64,000 nucleotides of DNA from Niallia nealsonii. Its GTDB lineage: Bacteria > Bacillota > Bacilli > Bacillales > Cytobacillaceae. The position numbers and the translations under genes are program-made. The DNA is taken from contig NZ_PISE01000001.1 of assembly GCF_002835805.1 (NCBI RefSeq), positions 36,105 through 100,104 of the forward strand, given 5' to 3'. Below the pieces are notes generated by a model, which did not search any database, was not told the origin of the DNA, and saw nothing but the letters and a program-made list of their open reading frames with translations. Within the stretch, counting starts at the first letter, position 1, and each line of letters starts with the position of its first letter. Below, piece after piece: positions 15,895 to 25,533 of the stretch.

Positions 15895-18450
15895 TTACAG
15901 GCCACATTTTAATTGTGTATTGCAATTGGAGCAAGTATTGCATCCACCAATTTCCTCTACAATCCCTTTTCGGCATACTGGGCACGTATCGCCAATTTCT
16001 GAACCTATTGTTACATTGTTAGAACTTAATTCAGTAATTGTATCTACTAATAAAACATGTGGTTTTGCCGCTTCTTTATCCTTTTTTTCATCATCAAATG
16101 TATTTTCTTCTGCTTTTAAGGTTAATACTTGGCTGTCGCGAGAGCCATCTACATAAACCGTTCCACCCTTTGCGCCTCCTTTGTATAATCTTTCATATAC
16201 CTTCTGCACTTGTTCAACGCTATAGCCTTTAGGAGCATTAACTGTTTTACTGATAGAACTGTCAATCCATCTTTGAATGATGCATTGAACATCTGCATGT
16301 GCTTTTGGAGATAAATCCATTGCAGCTACAAACCAACTTGGCAAGTTATTTGGATCTGCATCAGGGTTATTATCTAAATATTCTTGTACAATATCTGCTT
16401 TCACTTCAATAAATTTGCCAAGTCTGCCACTGCGGAAATAGGAGAAAGAAAAATATGGTTCCAATCCTGTTGACACGCCAACCATTGTTCCTGTACTTCC
16501 CGTCGGAGCAACCGTCAATAAATGCGAATTGCGAATACCGTATTTTAAAATATCTTCGCGAAGTTCCTTTGGCATTTTTTTCATAAATCCTGTTTGAATA
16601 AACGCTTGTCTTAGTTTCATTTCTGTTTCTTCTGTTTCTGCCGTAAGGAATGGGAAGCTTCCTTTTTCTTTTGCCAGTTCTACAGAAGCTTTGTATGCTG
16701 TAGTCGCAATTGTTTCAAATACTTGATCGACTAATACATTGCCTTCTTTTGAACCATACTCCGTTTCACAGTAAATGAGCAAGTCATGCAGCCCCATAAC
16801 ACCTAAACCAACACGACGTTCTCCAAGTGCTTGTTTTTTATTCTCTGCAAGGAAATATGGTGTTGCGTCTATAACGTTTTCTTGCATGCGAACGCCAATC
16901 TCCACTGTTTGCTTCAGCTTTTCAAAATCTACTGTTTTTGTTTTTTTGTCTGCCATTTCAGCCAAATTAACTGCTGCAAGATTACATACACTAAATGGTG
17001 CGAGTGGCTGCTCACCGCAAGGATTTGTTGCGACCACTTTTTGTCCGTAGCTCGTCGCATTTGTCATTTCATTTGCATTATCAATAAAGAAAATTCCTGG
17101 TTCTGCTGAATATGTTGCACAAATATTAATTAAGTTCCATAGCTCTTTCGCTTTTGTTTTTCTATAAACGCGTACACCTAATCCTTTTGCTTGCCATTCT
17201 CTCACATCACCAGATTTATGCCACTCTGTATTGTAATACTCCATTTCCTCCGGCGTATAGCTTTCGACATCAGGGAATCTTAGTTCATACTCTTCATCCT
17301 TATCCACTGCATCCATAAATTCTTTTGTTAAGCATACAGAAATGTTCGCACCAGTTAAAAATTCTGATTGATGCACGGAAAAATTCCCGCCCACTGCTAG
17401 TTTTTCTTCCGCTTCCTGCATCACTGCATCATTAAAACCGCCTTGTCCAGGAATATTTTTATAGAGAAGAAGGCCTTCGTACATTTCCTTTTCTTGATGG
17501 GAAAGAGGAGTGAATTTTAATTTTTCTTTTGCATATTTTTTTATCGTTTCATCTTGTGTGTTTTCAATTAAAAAACGCAAGATGCGCGGATTTTGCATTT
17601 TTGAAATAATAAACTCCACAATATCTGGGTGCCAATCACTAAGCATAATCATTTGAGCTCCGCGACGACTTCCGCCCTGCTCCACTAAATGAGTCAATTT
17701 AGCAATATCATCAAGCCAAGATACAGAACCTGATGACTTACCGTTTACGCCTTTTGCAAGAGTATTGCGTGGTCTTAATGTCGATCCATTTGTACCAACA
17801 CCACCGCCACGGCTCATAATTTCCATTACTTGCTTACGATGTTCGGAAATTCCTTCTCTTGAATCTTGTACAAATGGCATGACATAGCAATTGAAATAAG
17901 TAACATCTGTACCTGCACCTGCACCATATAATACGCGCCCAGCTGGAATAAAGTTTAGATTCACTAGTTCTTGATAAAACTTTTGGAACCATTCTTTTCT
18001 TTTTTCTTCTGTTTTTTCCACAGATGCCAAACCTGTTGCATTTCTTTTCGCAATTTGTTCATAGAAGATTTCTAGCGGCTTTTCAATTACATCTAATGAA
18101 CGAAGGATAACGCCAGTTTCTCCTTCTTCGCCTTCTAATACACCTCTAAACTCTTCTTCTACCACAACACTTGCCATCTTTGCTTCATAGTTGATTTCTT
18201 GGATAAAGCCTAAACCTCTTGCTGGAAATTCCGGATCTTCTTTAATCGTTAATACAACAAAATCCCCACTAGAAAGCGTCGTCTTTTTTGTATCCTTAAA
18301 TGTATAGCGATCAAGCATTACAAGACGGGAAACACCCTTATATACAGTTTTCATATCTGAGGTTATGGGATGAACCTCTGGAAATAATTTAATGTCTTCA
18401 TTTAACTTTTCAATACTAATTTTTATATCTTGCTTGATCATAATTGACAT
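15895..18450 (-). CDS. nrdJ: Vitamin B12-dependent (class II) ribonucleotide reductase
   Basis: 851-residue adenosylcobalamin-dependent reductase that makes deoxyribonucleotides with or without oxygen. Evidence: the ten-stranded barrel core with NPCGEQPL (radical-site Cys and Glu in NXCXE), the PTGSTGTMVG phosphate loop, the FNCYVMP substrate-loop cysteine, and a C-terminal Cys-rich tail (CPVCRKG, CNTCSNCNTQLKC) typical of NrdJ. The ATG at 18450 has AAAGGGG 8 nt upstream; an earlier in-frame GTG overlaps it less favourably. Two NrdR boxes lie about 220-260 bp upstream. It is absent from this locus in B. subtilis, which relies on class Ib enzymes. Confidence 0.95.
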   Translation of the reverse strand: MSIMIKQDIKISIEKLNEDIKLFPEVHPITSDMKTVYKGVSRLVMLDRYTFKDTKKTTLSSGDFVVLTIKEDPEFPARGLGFIQEINYEAKMASVVVEEEFRGVLEGEEGETGVILRSLDVIEKPLEIFYEQIAKRNATGLASVEKTEEKRKEWFQKFYQELVNLNFIPAGRVLYGAGAGTDVTYFNCYVMPFVQDSREGISEHRKQVMEIMSRGGGVGTNGSTLRPRNTLAKGVNGKSSGSVSWLDDIAKLTHLVEQGGSRRGAQMIMLSDWHPDIVEFIISKMQNPRILRFLIENTQDETIKKYAKEKLKFTPLSHQEKEMYEGLLLYKNIPGQGGFNDAVMQEAEEKLAVGGNFSVHQSEFLTGANISVCLTKEFMDAVDKDEEYELRFPDVESYTPEEMEYYNTEWHKSGDVREWQAKGLGVRVYRKTKAKELWNLINICATYSAEPGIFFIDNANEMTNATSYGQKVVATNPCGEQPLAPFSVCNLAAVNLAEMADKKTKTVDFEKLKQTVEIGVRMQENVIDATPYFLAENKKQALGERRVGLGVMGLHDLLIYCETEYGSKEGNVLVDQVFETIATTAYKASVELAKEKGSFPFLTAETEETEMKLRQAFIQTGFMKKMPKELREDILKYGIRNSHLLTVAPTGSTGTMVGVSTGLEPYFSFSYFRSGRLGKFIEVKADIVQEYLDNNPDADPNNLPSWFVAAMDLSPKAHADVQCIIQRWIDSSISKTVNAPKGYSVEQVQKVYERLYKGGAKGGTVYVDGSRDSQVLTLKAEENTFDDEKKDKEAAKPHVLLVDTITELSSNNVTIGSEIGDTCPVCRKGIVEEIGGCNTCSNCNTQLKCGL

Positions 18451-18667
18451 GCACACAACCCCTTTGGATTTTTCACCATATTTAATAAAACTTTTTTATA
18501 ACTATATTTAAACAAATAGAAAGACTGCCGATAAAAAGTAATCGAACAGTCTAAGATGTCTAACATGAAATGAAGTAAGATGATACTAGTTATAAAAGAC
18601 TTCGTATCTATCAATTTCCTTTTTATATGGAGTAACTATATTTAAATTAACATATCAAAAAATCAAA
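18451..18667 (-). other. nrdJ leader
   Basis: About 215 nt between the NrdR boxes and nrdJ. It holds an imperfect hairpin (AGACTG...CAGTCT, about 18521-18553) of unknown use. No cobalamin riboswitch motif was recognised. Confidence 0.35.
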
Positions 18668-18714
18668 ATCAATATATAGTGTTTAAAATTAATTACCAAA
18701 CAATATATAGTGTT
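18668..18714. promoter_or_regulatory. Tandem NrdR boxes upstream of nrdJ
   Basis: Two near-identical 16-bp palindrome-like sites, at 18668-18683 and 18699-18714, each containing AACACTATATATTG on the minus strand. They match the NrdR consensus (ACACWATATATWGTGT). They are exactly 31 bp apart, three helical turns, the spacing known for paired NrdR sites. Repression of nrdJ by NrdR is expected. Confidence 0.85.
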
Positions 18715-19019
18715 TTTTATTTGAACTTCATTTGTCAAACGAGGAAAAAAAGGAGATTTGCAAGAAGAATAGAGAGAGTAGCAGATAGAAGCATAAAAAG
18801 AACAAAAATCCGTCATTTTCCATGCTTACATCTTAAACATTAAGATATACCAGTGACCTAAAGATATTTTTTCCACATAAGCAGGAAAAAAATATTTTCA
18901 GACAAAACAAAATATCAGATATTCGATATTGTTTATGCGCTCAATAAACAAAGGCTGTTTTCTAAAAGATTGTTGTTTTTCGGATAGTTTCTATGAGTAA
19001 ATCCAGAGTTAAAACAGGT
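18715..19019. other. AT-rich intergenic sequence
   Basis: About 300 bases between the NrdR boxes and the dispersed repeat. No gene, hairpin terminator or repeat that I can support. Confidence 0.35.
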
Positions 19020-19133
19020 GGATTGGAGTGAGAGGTGCGAGACTCCTGTGGGATTAGCGGAACAGGTGAGACCCCGCAGTTCACAGCCTGAAGAGCCCCA
19101 TGGAAAGCGAGCATCCCTTCACTGCAATCAACC
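19020..19133 (+). repeat. Dispersed Bacillus-type palindromic repeat, copy 2
   Basis: GC-rich unit with GAGACTCCTGTGGGATTAGCGG, GAGACCCCGCAG and GGAAAGCGAGCATCC, the same blocks in the same order as copy 1 read on its minus strand. The AT-rich flanks (TGTTGTTTTTC at the left, AAAAGCAACAAAG at the right) are complementary, extending the palindrome to about 18970-19155. Copies 1 and 2 are in opposite orientation. Confidence 0.78.
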
Positions 19134-19171
19134 GACTCCTTTAAAAGCAACAAAGTTTATGAAAACATCCT

Positions 19172-19201
19172 AAACAAAAGAGTGCCCTTAAAAAGCACTC
19201 T
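19172..19201 (-). terminator. Terminator of lipM
   Basis: Minus strand AGAGTGC / GCACTCT stem (7 bp) around a TTTTTAAGG loop followed by TTTTGTTT, 26 nt after the lipM stop. Confidence 0.8.
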
Positions 19202-19226
19202 ATAAAACAGAAACTGCTATCTTCAT

Positions 19227-20063
19227 TTATCTGCGAAAATTCCATTCATCATTTTCGTATCTTTCTTTTGCTAGCTTATCGACATATTTCACTTGCTCTT
19301 CTGTTAATTCATATGACTCTAGATGAATATCCAATCCCTCTTCAAAGCCCTTTTTAAAAGCAACTTTTGCCATATCAAGTGTAATTTCCTTTGAAGTTAA
19401 GCTATTTATCGCAACCGCTTTTTCTTTAAAAGCTTTTTGCATTCTTTCTTTTACACGTTCATTCGAATATTTAAACAACTGAAATAATTTATCTTCATCT
19501 AAATCTAAAAGAATAGAACCATGCTGCAAAATGACCCCTTTTTGTCTTGTTTGCGCACTTCCTGCTACCTTTCTTCCTTCTACCACTAATTCATACCAGC
19601 TTGGCGCATCAAAACAAACAGCAGAACGAGGATTTTTCAAGCTGTTTTTTTGCTCTTCTGTTTTTGGTACGGAAAAATAAGCATCTAATCCTAGTAGATG
19701 AAACCCTCTTAAAATCCCCTCTGAAATCACTCTATATGCTTCTGTAACAGTTTTCGGCATATCTGGATAATCTTCTGAAACAATAACACTGTATGTTAAT
19801 TCATGTTCATGAAGGACCCCTCTTCCGCCTGTTGGTCTTCTAACAAAACCTAGATTAAGCTCCTTTACCGCATCCATGTTTATTTCTTTTTCTACTTTTT
19901 GAAAATAGCCAATGGAAAGCGTTGCTGGGTCCCAACCATAAAACCGTATAACAGGGGGAAATTCACCAGTAGAGTGCCATTCTAATAACGCTTCGTCCAG
20001 CGCCATATTAAAAGCAGGCGAACGTTTGCCAGTATCGATAAATCTCCAAGTTTCTTTTGCCAT
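19227..20063 (-). CDS. lipM: Octanoyltransferase LipM (YqhM)
   Basis: 278-residue enzyme that moves octanoyl from acyl carrier protein to GcvH, the first step of Bacillus lipoate synthesis. It has the BPL_LplA_LipB fold motifs ([27 protein letters not shown]) and the acyl-accepting Cys150 in [10 protein letters not shown]. Length matches B. subtilis LipM. It sits close to the glycine cleavage genes, whose H protein is its substrate. The start ATG at 20063 is preceded by GAAGGGG. Confidence 0.94.
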   Translation of the reverse strand: MAKETWRFIDTGKRSPAFNMALDEALLEWHSTGEFPPVIRFYGWDPATLSIGYFQKVEKEINMDAVKELNLGFVRRPTGGRGVLHEHELTYSVIVSEDYPDMPKTVTEAYRVISEGILRGFHLLGLDAYFSVPKTEEQKNSLKNPRSAVCFDAPSWYELVVEGRKVAGSAQTRQKGVILQHGSILLDLDEDKLFQLFKYSNERVKERMQKAFKEKAVAINSLTSKEITLDMAKVAFKKGFEEGLDIHLESYELTEEQVKYVDKLAKERYENDEWNFRR

Positions 20064-20318
20064 TTAAACCCCTTCTTTACAATAATCTTATGTACTTAAA
20101 ACCAAGTTATAAGTCTACCAAAAAGTAGATAGGATGAAAAGCAATCAGGCTTTTCTTCCATAAATTTCAATTTATTTTTCTATATAATATTAAATGCTCG
20201 CTAATATTAACAATAACTACTTTTAAAAGTTTCTTCATTCGAAAAGTATTCTCTTTACTAGTATCACGTTTCGCTTATATAATAGAAGAAGTGTATGTAA
20301 TGGAAAGGAGAATGAGCA

Positions 20319-20702
20319 TTGGAAGCGATTTATACTCTTCTAATAGCAATTGCAGCATTTATCATCTATTCTGTGATAATGTGGCTGTATCAACGTAGAA
20401 TAGTAAAAACAGTAACAGAGGAAGAATTCCGCCAAGGATATAGAAAGGCACAACTAATAGATGTAAGAGAGCCAAATGAATTTGACGCAGGCCATGTTTT
20501 AGGTGCTAGAAATATTCCTTTATCTCAACTAAAAATGCGCCAAGGAGAAATTCGTCCAGATAAACCAGTATATCTATACTGCCAAAATGGCATGCGGAGT
20601 GGAAGAGCAGCTCAAACGCTTCATCGCAAAGGCTATAAAGAGCTTACACAGCTGCAAGGCGGATTTAAGAAATGGTCTGGAAAAGTGAAAATTAAAAATT
20701 AA
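20319..20702 (+). CDS. yqhL: Membrane-anchored rhodanese-like protein YqhL
   Basis: 127 residues: an N-terminal transmembrane helix (about 3-23) and a single rhodanese domain (about 35-125) with the active-site loop CQNGMRSG (Cys88), suggesting sulfurtransferase activity or sulfur-carrier binding. Start is TTG at 20319 with AAAGGAGAA upstream. Position beside lipM and gcv matches B. subtilis yqhL. It is followed by a terminator. Confidence 0.9.
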   Translation: MEAIYTLLIAIAAFIIYSVIMWLYQRRIVKTVTEEEFRQGYRKAQLIDVREPNEFDAGHVLGARNIPLSQLKMRQGEIRPDKPVYLYCQNGMRSGRAAQTLHRKGYKELTQLQGGFKKWSGKVKIKN

Positions 20703-20720
20703 TATTGATTTACTATATAA

Positions 20721-20757
20721 AAAGAGGGGGGTACACAAATTATCCTCCCTCTTTTTT
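20721..20757 (+). terminator. Terminator of yqhL
   Basis: AAGAGGGGGG / CCTCCCTCTT stem followed by T6, 20 nt after the yqhL stop. Confidence 0.87.
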
Positions 20758-20899
20758 GCGTGCAAAATTTTTCTCGTCACAAAAAATGTATGCACTTATA
20801 AAATGGTTAGAAAACAACAAGCTCTGGGATTATATAGGAAGCAAAAGAAATCTAGCTAGGAAGAAACTTGCCCGGTAAAGCCCAATTGATTCAATTAAT

Positions 20900-20927
20900 A
20901 ATCAGCGAGGGAACTCCCCTCGCTGAT
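20900..20927 (-). terminator. Hairpin after gcvPB, probable terminator
   Basis: Strong 12-bp stem AATCAGCGAGGG / CCCTCGCTGATT beginning 9 nt after the gcvPB stop. The T-run that should follow on the minus strand is broken (ATTATTAATT), so it may act mainly as a 3'-end stabiliser. Confidence 0.7.
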
Positions 20928-20935
20928 TGTTAGTT

Positions 20936-22393
20936 TCACTTTATATAACGCAATACTGGTTTCCGTGCAGCCAACGTCTCATCTAATCGACCAATTACGG
21001 TTGTATGAGGTGCTTCTTGCACAATTTCTGGTGTTTCCTCTGCTTCTTTTGCGATCTGAATCATCGCATCAATAAATTGGTCTAATGTTTCTTTTGATTC
21101 GGTTTCAGTCGGTTCAATCATGATACATTCTTCTACATTAAGGGGGAAGTAGATAGTTGGTGGATGATAGCCGAAATCTAAAAGTCTTTTGGCTATATCC
21201 AATGTACGGACACCCAACTTCTTCTGGCGTTTTCCGCTTAATACAAATTCATGCTTGCAATGACGGTCAAATGGCAGATCATAAAATTCTGCTAATCTTC
21301 TCATCATATAATTAGCATTTAATACCGCATTTTCGGTTACCGCTTTTAAACCATCTGGGCCCATGGAGCGGATATACGTATAAGCGCGAACATTAATCCC
21401 AAAATTCCCATAAAAAGGTTTAACTCGGCCAATTGATTGTGGACGATCATAGTCAAAACTATATTCATCGCCAATTTTTACGATAACAGGCTTCGGTAAA
21501 AATGGAATCAAATCTGCTTTTACTCCTACTGGGCCTGACCCTGGACCTCCGCCGCCATGAGGTCCTGTAAAAGTCTTATGCAGGTTTAAATGAACAACAT
21601 CAAATCCCATATCTCCTGGTCTAGCTTTTGATAAAACGGCATTTAAATTAGCACCATCATAATATAATTTTCCGCCGGCACTATGAACAATTTCGGCCAT
21701 TTCTAAAATATTTTCTTCAAATAAACCTAACGTATTTGGATTTGTTAACATCAGTGCAGCCGTATCTTCTCCAACCACTCTTCTTAAATCTGCTAAGTCT
21801 ACTAAACCATGCTCATTTGACTTTACTGTTATTGTTTCTAAGCCTGCAACTGTTGCTGATGCTGGGTTTGTACCATGAGCAGAGTCAGGAACAATAACTT
21901 TGGTGCGGTGAATATCACCGTTTGCTGCATGGTATGCACGAATCATCATAAGTCCCGTCCATTCCCCATGAGCTCCTGCTGCTGGCTGCAGTGTCACTTC
22001 ATCCATCCCTGTTATTTCTGTTAAATGCTCTTGCAAATCGTACATCAGCTCCAATGCACCTTGAATAGAGCTTTCTTCTTGTAATGGATGAATATTGGCA
22101 AAACCTGTGAATCTTGCGACATTCTCATTAATCTTTGGATTATATTTCATCGTACAAGAACCTAATGGATAAAACCCAGAATCCAAACCGTGGTTTCTTT
22201 TTGATAAAGCTGTATAATGGCGCATAATATCCAACTCAGAAACCTCTGGCAACTCTGGATTTTCTTCCCTTACATAATCAGTTGGCAAAAGATCTTCTAA
22301 CGGAAGTTCCGGCACATCCATTTCAGGGAGACTGTATCCAATACGCCCAGGTGTACTGCTTTCAAATATAAGTGCTACTTCTTGATTATGCAT
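20936..22393 (-). CDS. gcvPB: Glycine dehydrogenase (decarboxylating), subunit 2
   Basis: 485-residue PLP-binding half of the P protein of the glycine cleavage system, which decarboxylates glycine and passes aminomethyl to lipoyl-GcvH. The PLP lysine lies in [17 protein letters not shown], and the [13 protein letters not shown] substrate loop is present. It overlaps gcvPA by 8 nt. The start ATG at 22393 has TGGAGG upstream. It is the last gene of the riboswitch-controlled operon. Confidence 0.97.
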   Translation of the reverse strand: MHNQEVALIFESSTPGRIGYSLPEMDVPELPLEDLLPTDYVREENPELPEVSELDIMRHYTALSKRNHGLDSGFYPLGSCTMKYNPKINENVARFTGFANIHPLQEESSIQGALELMYDLQEHLTEITGMDEVTLQPAAGAHGEWTGLMMIRAYHAANGDIHRTKVIVPDSAHGTNPASATVAGLETITVKSNEHGLVDLADLRRVVGEDTAALMLTNPNTLGLFEENILEMAEIVHSAGGKLYYDGANLNAVLSKARPGDMGFDVVHLNLHKTFTGPHGGGGPGSGPVGVKADLIPFLPKPVIVKIGDEYSFDYDRPQSIGRVKPFYGNFGINVRAYTYIRSMGPDGLKAVTENAVLNANYMMRRLAEFYDLPFDRHCKHEFVLSGKRQKKLGVRTLDIAKRLLDFGYHPPTIYFPLNVEECIMIEPTETESKETLDQFIDAMIQIAKEAEETPEIVQEAPHTTVIGRLDETLAARKPVLRYIK

Positions 22394-23732
22394 GGTAATC
22401 CTCCAATTCTTTTACAAATTCATCGATTTCCTCTTTTGTTCTTAATTCTGTTACAGCTACAAGCATATGATGATCAAGATTGTCATAATCCCTGCCTAAA
22501 TCATATCCACCTATGATTCCTTTTTGCAGAAGTTCTCGATTAATTGCAGAAACCGACGCCTTACAATTGACAACAAACTCATTAAAAGAATGACCATCAA
22601 AGGCGATTTCAAAGCCAGCTTCTTTAAATTTTTTTTTTGCATATGCTGACTTTTGTAGGTTGCTGATTGCCATTTCTTTTACTCCATGTTTTCCAAGTGC
22701 TGTCATGGCAACAGAAGCAGCTAGTGCATTTAAAGCTTGATTAGAACAAATATTAGATGTGGCCTTATCTCTGCGGATATGTTGTTCCCTTGCTTGCAAA
22801 GTCAAAACAAAGCCTCTTTTTCCTTCATCATCTACTGTTTGCCCAACTAAACGCCCTGGCACTTTACGCATCAATTTAGATGTTACAGCAAAATAACCGC
22901 AATGTGGTCCACCAAATCCTTGAGGAATGCCAAAGCATTGAGCATCTCCTACAACAATATCCGCATTAAATTTTCCTGGTGGTGTTAAAATGCCTAATGC
23001 TAATGGATTGCTGGAAACAACAAACATTCCTTTATCCGCATGAATAATTTCTTCTAGCTCTTTTAACGGTTCAATTCTCCCAAAGAAGTTAGGATACTGA
23101 ATCATCACAGCTGCAACCTCTTTGCCCATCATTTCTTTTAGCGCATCAATATCTGTCACACCATTATTATGAGGGATTTCCACTACCTCAATATATTGGC
23201 CTTTAGCATATGTTTTCACAACTTCCTTTGCTTCTGGATGAACGGTACTCGATACAAGTATTTTTTTTCTTTTTGTCGCACCTGCACTTAACATCCCTGC
23301 TTCAGCTAAAGCTGTTGGGCCATCATACATGGAAGAGTTTGCTACATCCATGCCAGTAAGCTCGCAAATCATCGTTTGAAATTCAAAAATTGCTTGCAGT
23401 TCACCTTGTGAAATTTCTGGCTGATAAGGAGTATATGCTGTATAAAACTCAGAACGTGAAATAACATGATCCACAATGACAGGAGAATAATGATCATATA
23501 CACCTGCACCTAAAAAAGAAACATTTGATTTAGCATCCGCATTTTTTGTTGCTAATCTGCTTAATTCTTTTAATAGTGCAAATTCATCTTTAGCCGGTTT
23601 AATATTGTATTCTCCTTGAAAACGAACACTTTCTGGAATATCTGTAAAAAGTTTATCAACAGAATTTACCCCAATCGTTTCTAACATTGCTTTTTTATCT
23701 TCAATCGTCATTGGTAAATAGCGATGTTTCAT
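22386..23732 (-). CDS. gcvPA: Glycine dehydrogenase (decarboxylating), subunit 1
   Basis: 448-residue N-terminal-half P protein that pairs with GcvPB. Conserved blocks include RYLPMT at the N-terminus, [28 protein letters not shown] and [21 protein letters not shown]. Split P protein is usual in Bacillaceae. It begins 22 nt after gcvT and overlaps gcvPB. Confidence 0.97.
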   Translation of the reverse strand: MKHRYLPMTIEDKKAMLETIGVNSVDKLFTDIPESVRFQGEYNIKPAKDEFALLKELSRLATKNADAKSNVSFLGAGVYDHYSPVIVDHVISRSEFYTAYTPYQPEISQGELQAIFEFQTMICELTGMDVANSSMYDGPTALAEAGMLSAGATKRKKILVSSTVHPEAKEVVKTYAKGQYIEVVEIPHNNGVTDIDALKEMMGKEVAAVMIQYPNFFGRIEPLKELEEIIHADKGMFVVSSNPLALGILTPPGKFNADIVVGDAQCFGIPQGFGGPHCGYFAVTSKLMRKVPGRLVGQTVDDEGKRGFVLTLQAREQHIRRDKATSNICSNQALNALAASVAMTALGKHGVKEMAISNLQKSAYAKKKFKEAGFEIAFDGHSFNEFVVNCKASVSAINRELLQKGIIGGYDLGRDYDNLDHHMLVAVTELRTKEEIDEFVKELEDYHA

Positions 23733-23754
23733 CCTATTAAACTCCTCCTACTAT

Positions 23755-24858
23755 TTAATTTGTTCTTTTATAAAATGGAGTGGCTACTACTTTTGCTTTT
23801 ACATATTTCCCTCTAATTTCGATTTCCACTTCCTGATCTAACTTTGCATATTCTGTATTTAATAGAACTAACCCAATGTTTTTCTTTAGCGTTGGAGATT
23901 GTGTTCCTGTTGTTACTTCCCCAATCAGTTCTCCATTTGCATAGACTTTATAGCCATGTCTTGGAATTCCTCTGTCTATCATTTCTATACCAACAAGCTT
24001 TCTAGCAATCCCATTTTCTTTTTGCGCTACTAATGCAGATTTCCCGATAAAATCTGCTTCTTTATTTAATTTAACTGCAAAGCCGATACCTGCTTCTAAC
24101 GGCGAAATACTTGCTGATAATTCTTGCCCATAAAGTGCAAGTGTTGCTTCAAAACGAAGAGTGTCTCTTGCCCCTAATCCACAAGGAATAATGCCCTCTT
24201 CTTTCCCAGCTGCAAGAATCTCCTGCCATAACTCCCCTGCATCCTTGCTGTCACAATAAATTTCAAATCCATCTTCTCCTGTATATCCTGTACGAGACAA
24301 CAACACTTCCTTGTCAGCAAGATTTTGTTTTTGATGGAATTGAAAATAGCCGATTGCACTTAAATTAATATCTGGGTTTATTTTTTTAATAACTTTTCCA
24401 GCTAATGGTCCTTGAAGAGCCAATTGTGCGTAACATTCTGACAAATTAACTAATTCAACTTCCCCTTCTACATGTTCTTTGAGCCAATTAAAATCTTTTT
24501 CGATATTAGAGGCATTAACTACCAATAAATAATGGTCATCCGCTAATTTATATGTAAGCAAATCATCGACGGTTCCGCCATTTTCATAGCACATGGCAGC
24601 ATATTGTGCTCCACCATTTTTAATTTTTGCGATGTCATTTGTTAACATTTTTTGTAAAAATCTCAAACTTTCTTTTCCTTTTACTTCTATTTCCCCCATA
24701 TGAGAAACATCAAATAAACCAGCTTTTGTTCTTACCGCCTCATGCTCCTCTTTTATACTTGAAAATTGTACAGGCAAATCCCAACCACCAAAATCGATCG
24801 TTTTTCCGCCATATTGTTTATAAAAAGGAAATAATGGTGTCCGCTTTAACTCCGTCAT
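23755..24858 (-). CDS. gcvT: Aminomethyltransferase (glycine cleavage T protein)
   Basis: 367-residue folate-dependent T protein: it releases ammonia from aminomethyl-lipoyl-GcvH and forms 5,10-methylene-tetrahydrofolate. Signatures are [43 protein letters not shown], and the C-terminal [18 protein letters not shown]. It is the first gene of gcvT-gcvPA-gcvPB and is preceded by the tandem glycine riboswitch. Confidence 0.97.
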   Translation of the reverse strand: MTELKRTPLFPFYKQYGGKTIDFGGWDLPVQFSSIKEEHEAVRTKAGLFDVSHMGEIEVKGKESLRFLQKMLTNDIAKIKNGGAQYAAMCYENGGTVDDLLTYKLADDHYLLVVNASNIEKDFNWLKEHVEGEVELVNLSECYAQLALQGPLAGKVIKKINPDINLSAIGYFQFHQKQNLADKEVLLSRTGYTGEDGFEIYCDSKDAGELWQEILAAGKEEGIIPCGLGARDTLRFEATLALYGQELSASISPLEAGIGFAVKLNKEADFIGKSALVAQKENGIARKLVGIEMIDRGIPRHGYKVYANGELIGEVTTGTQSPTLKKNIGLVLLNTEYAKLDQEVEIEIRGKYVKAKVVATPFYKRTN

Positions 24859-24930
24859 ATTAATCGCTCCTTTTCTTTTATTTTTCTATGAAACTTTTTA
24901 GTGAGGATTCGTTCCTTTAAAAAAGGCCGC

Positions 24931-24979
24931 AAAAAAAGGACATAACCCTCCCTTATAAAAAGTTAGGGTCTCTGTCCTT
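24931..24979 (-). terminator. Riboswitch expression-platform terminator
   Basis: AAGGACA-GAGACCCTAACTT pairs with AAGGGAGGGTTA-TGTCCTT, followed by T7. The 5' arm includes the 3' strand of aptamer 2, so ligand-bound and terminated folds compete for it. Confidence 0.9.
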
Positions 24980-25155
24980 GCACCTGAAAGTTTACCGAAA
25001 ATCTCGGCTGTCCCCTTTGGTGGCCGACTCTCTAAAAAAAGAGAATACAGCACTCTCCAGAGCTGCGTCAAAATAGAGTTCTTTTGCCTGAGAGATTCAC
25101 AAAATAAATTGTTTGCTCCTTCGGCGCCACATACGTAGTCTCTCCCCTATTTCTC
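24931..25155 (-). promoter_or_regulatory. Tandem glycine riboswitch of the gcv operon
   Basis: Two adjacent glycine aptamers on the minus strand. Aptamer 1 (about 25065-25150) has GGGAGAGACTACGT, GGCGCCGAAGGAGCAA and the 3' CTCTCAGGCAAAAGAACTC. Aptamer 2 (about 24972-25062) has CTGGAGAGTGC, GGCCACCAAAGGGG and CTTTCAGGTGCAAGGACAGAG. A terminator follows directly as the expression platform. In this class glycine binding prevents termination, switching on glycine degradation. Confidence 0.95.
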
Positions 25156-25533
25156 ATCCGCATTTATAAAATTATTTTCAATGGGCCATACTATTACTAT
25201 CTATATTTTCACATACTAGCTTTATGATCTTAATAAATAGTATTTAAATCACTATTTTCACCAAATAAACACGATCATTCCAAGGGAAAACTCATAAAAT
25301 GTTCATATTTTAGTAATTAAATAAATATAATGCGAAGAATTTCAAAACTTTTAACAACTTAATCCTAACATCCTAATAAAAAACAGGCAACTACTTTTTT
25401 TCATTTTGCAAGATAATTTCAAATAGATAATTTATACAATATATTCCGTCTATTTTTATATAGCGTCTGTGTTTAGAAAATAAATTTCTTTTCTATATAC
25501 AAAAAAGCAAATCTAACAGAAAGGAAGAACAAG
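25156..25533. other. AT-rich divergent intergenic region
   Basis: About 375 bases between the gcv riboswitch and yqhH. It must hold both promoters. A TTGAAA at about 25182-25187 and TATAAA nearby on the minus strand are visible but not well spaced as a pair. GAAAGGAAGAA precedes yqhH. Confidence 0.35.

Noticed and set aside
18451..18667. Cobalamin riboswitch in the nrdJ leader
   Set aside because: Expected for some B12-dependent genes, but no B12-box-like sequence was found; only NrdR boxes are supported.
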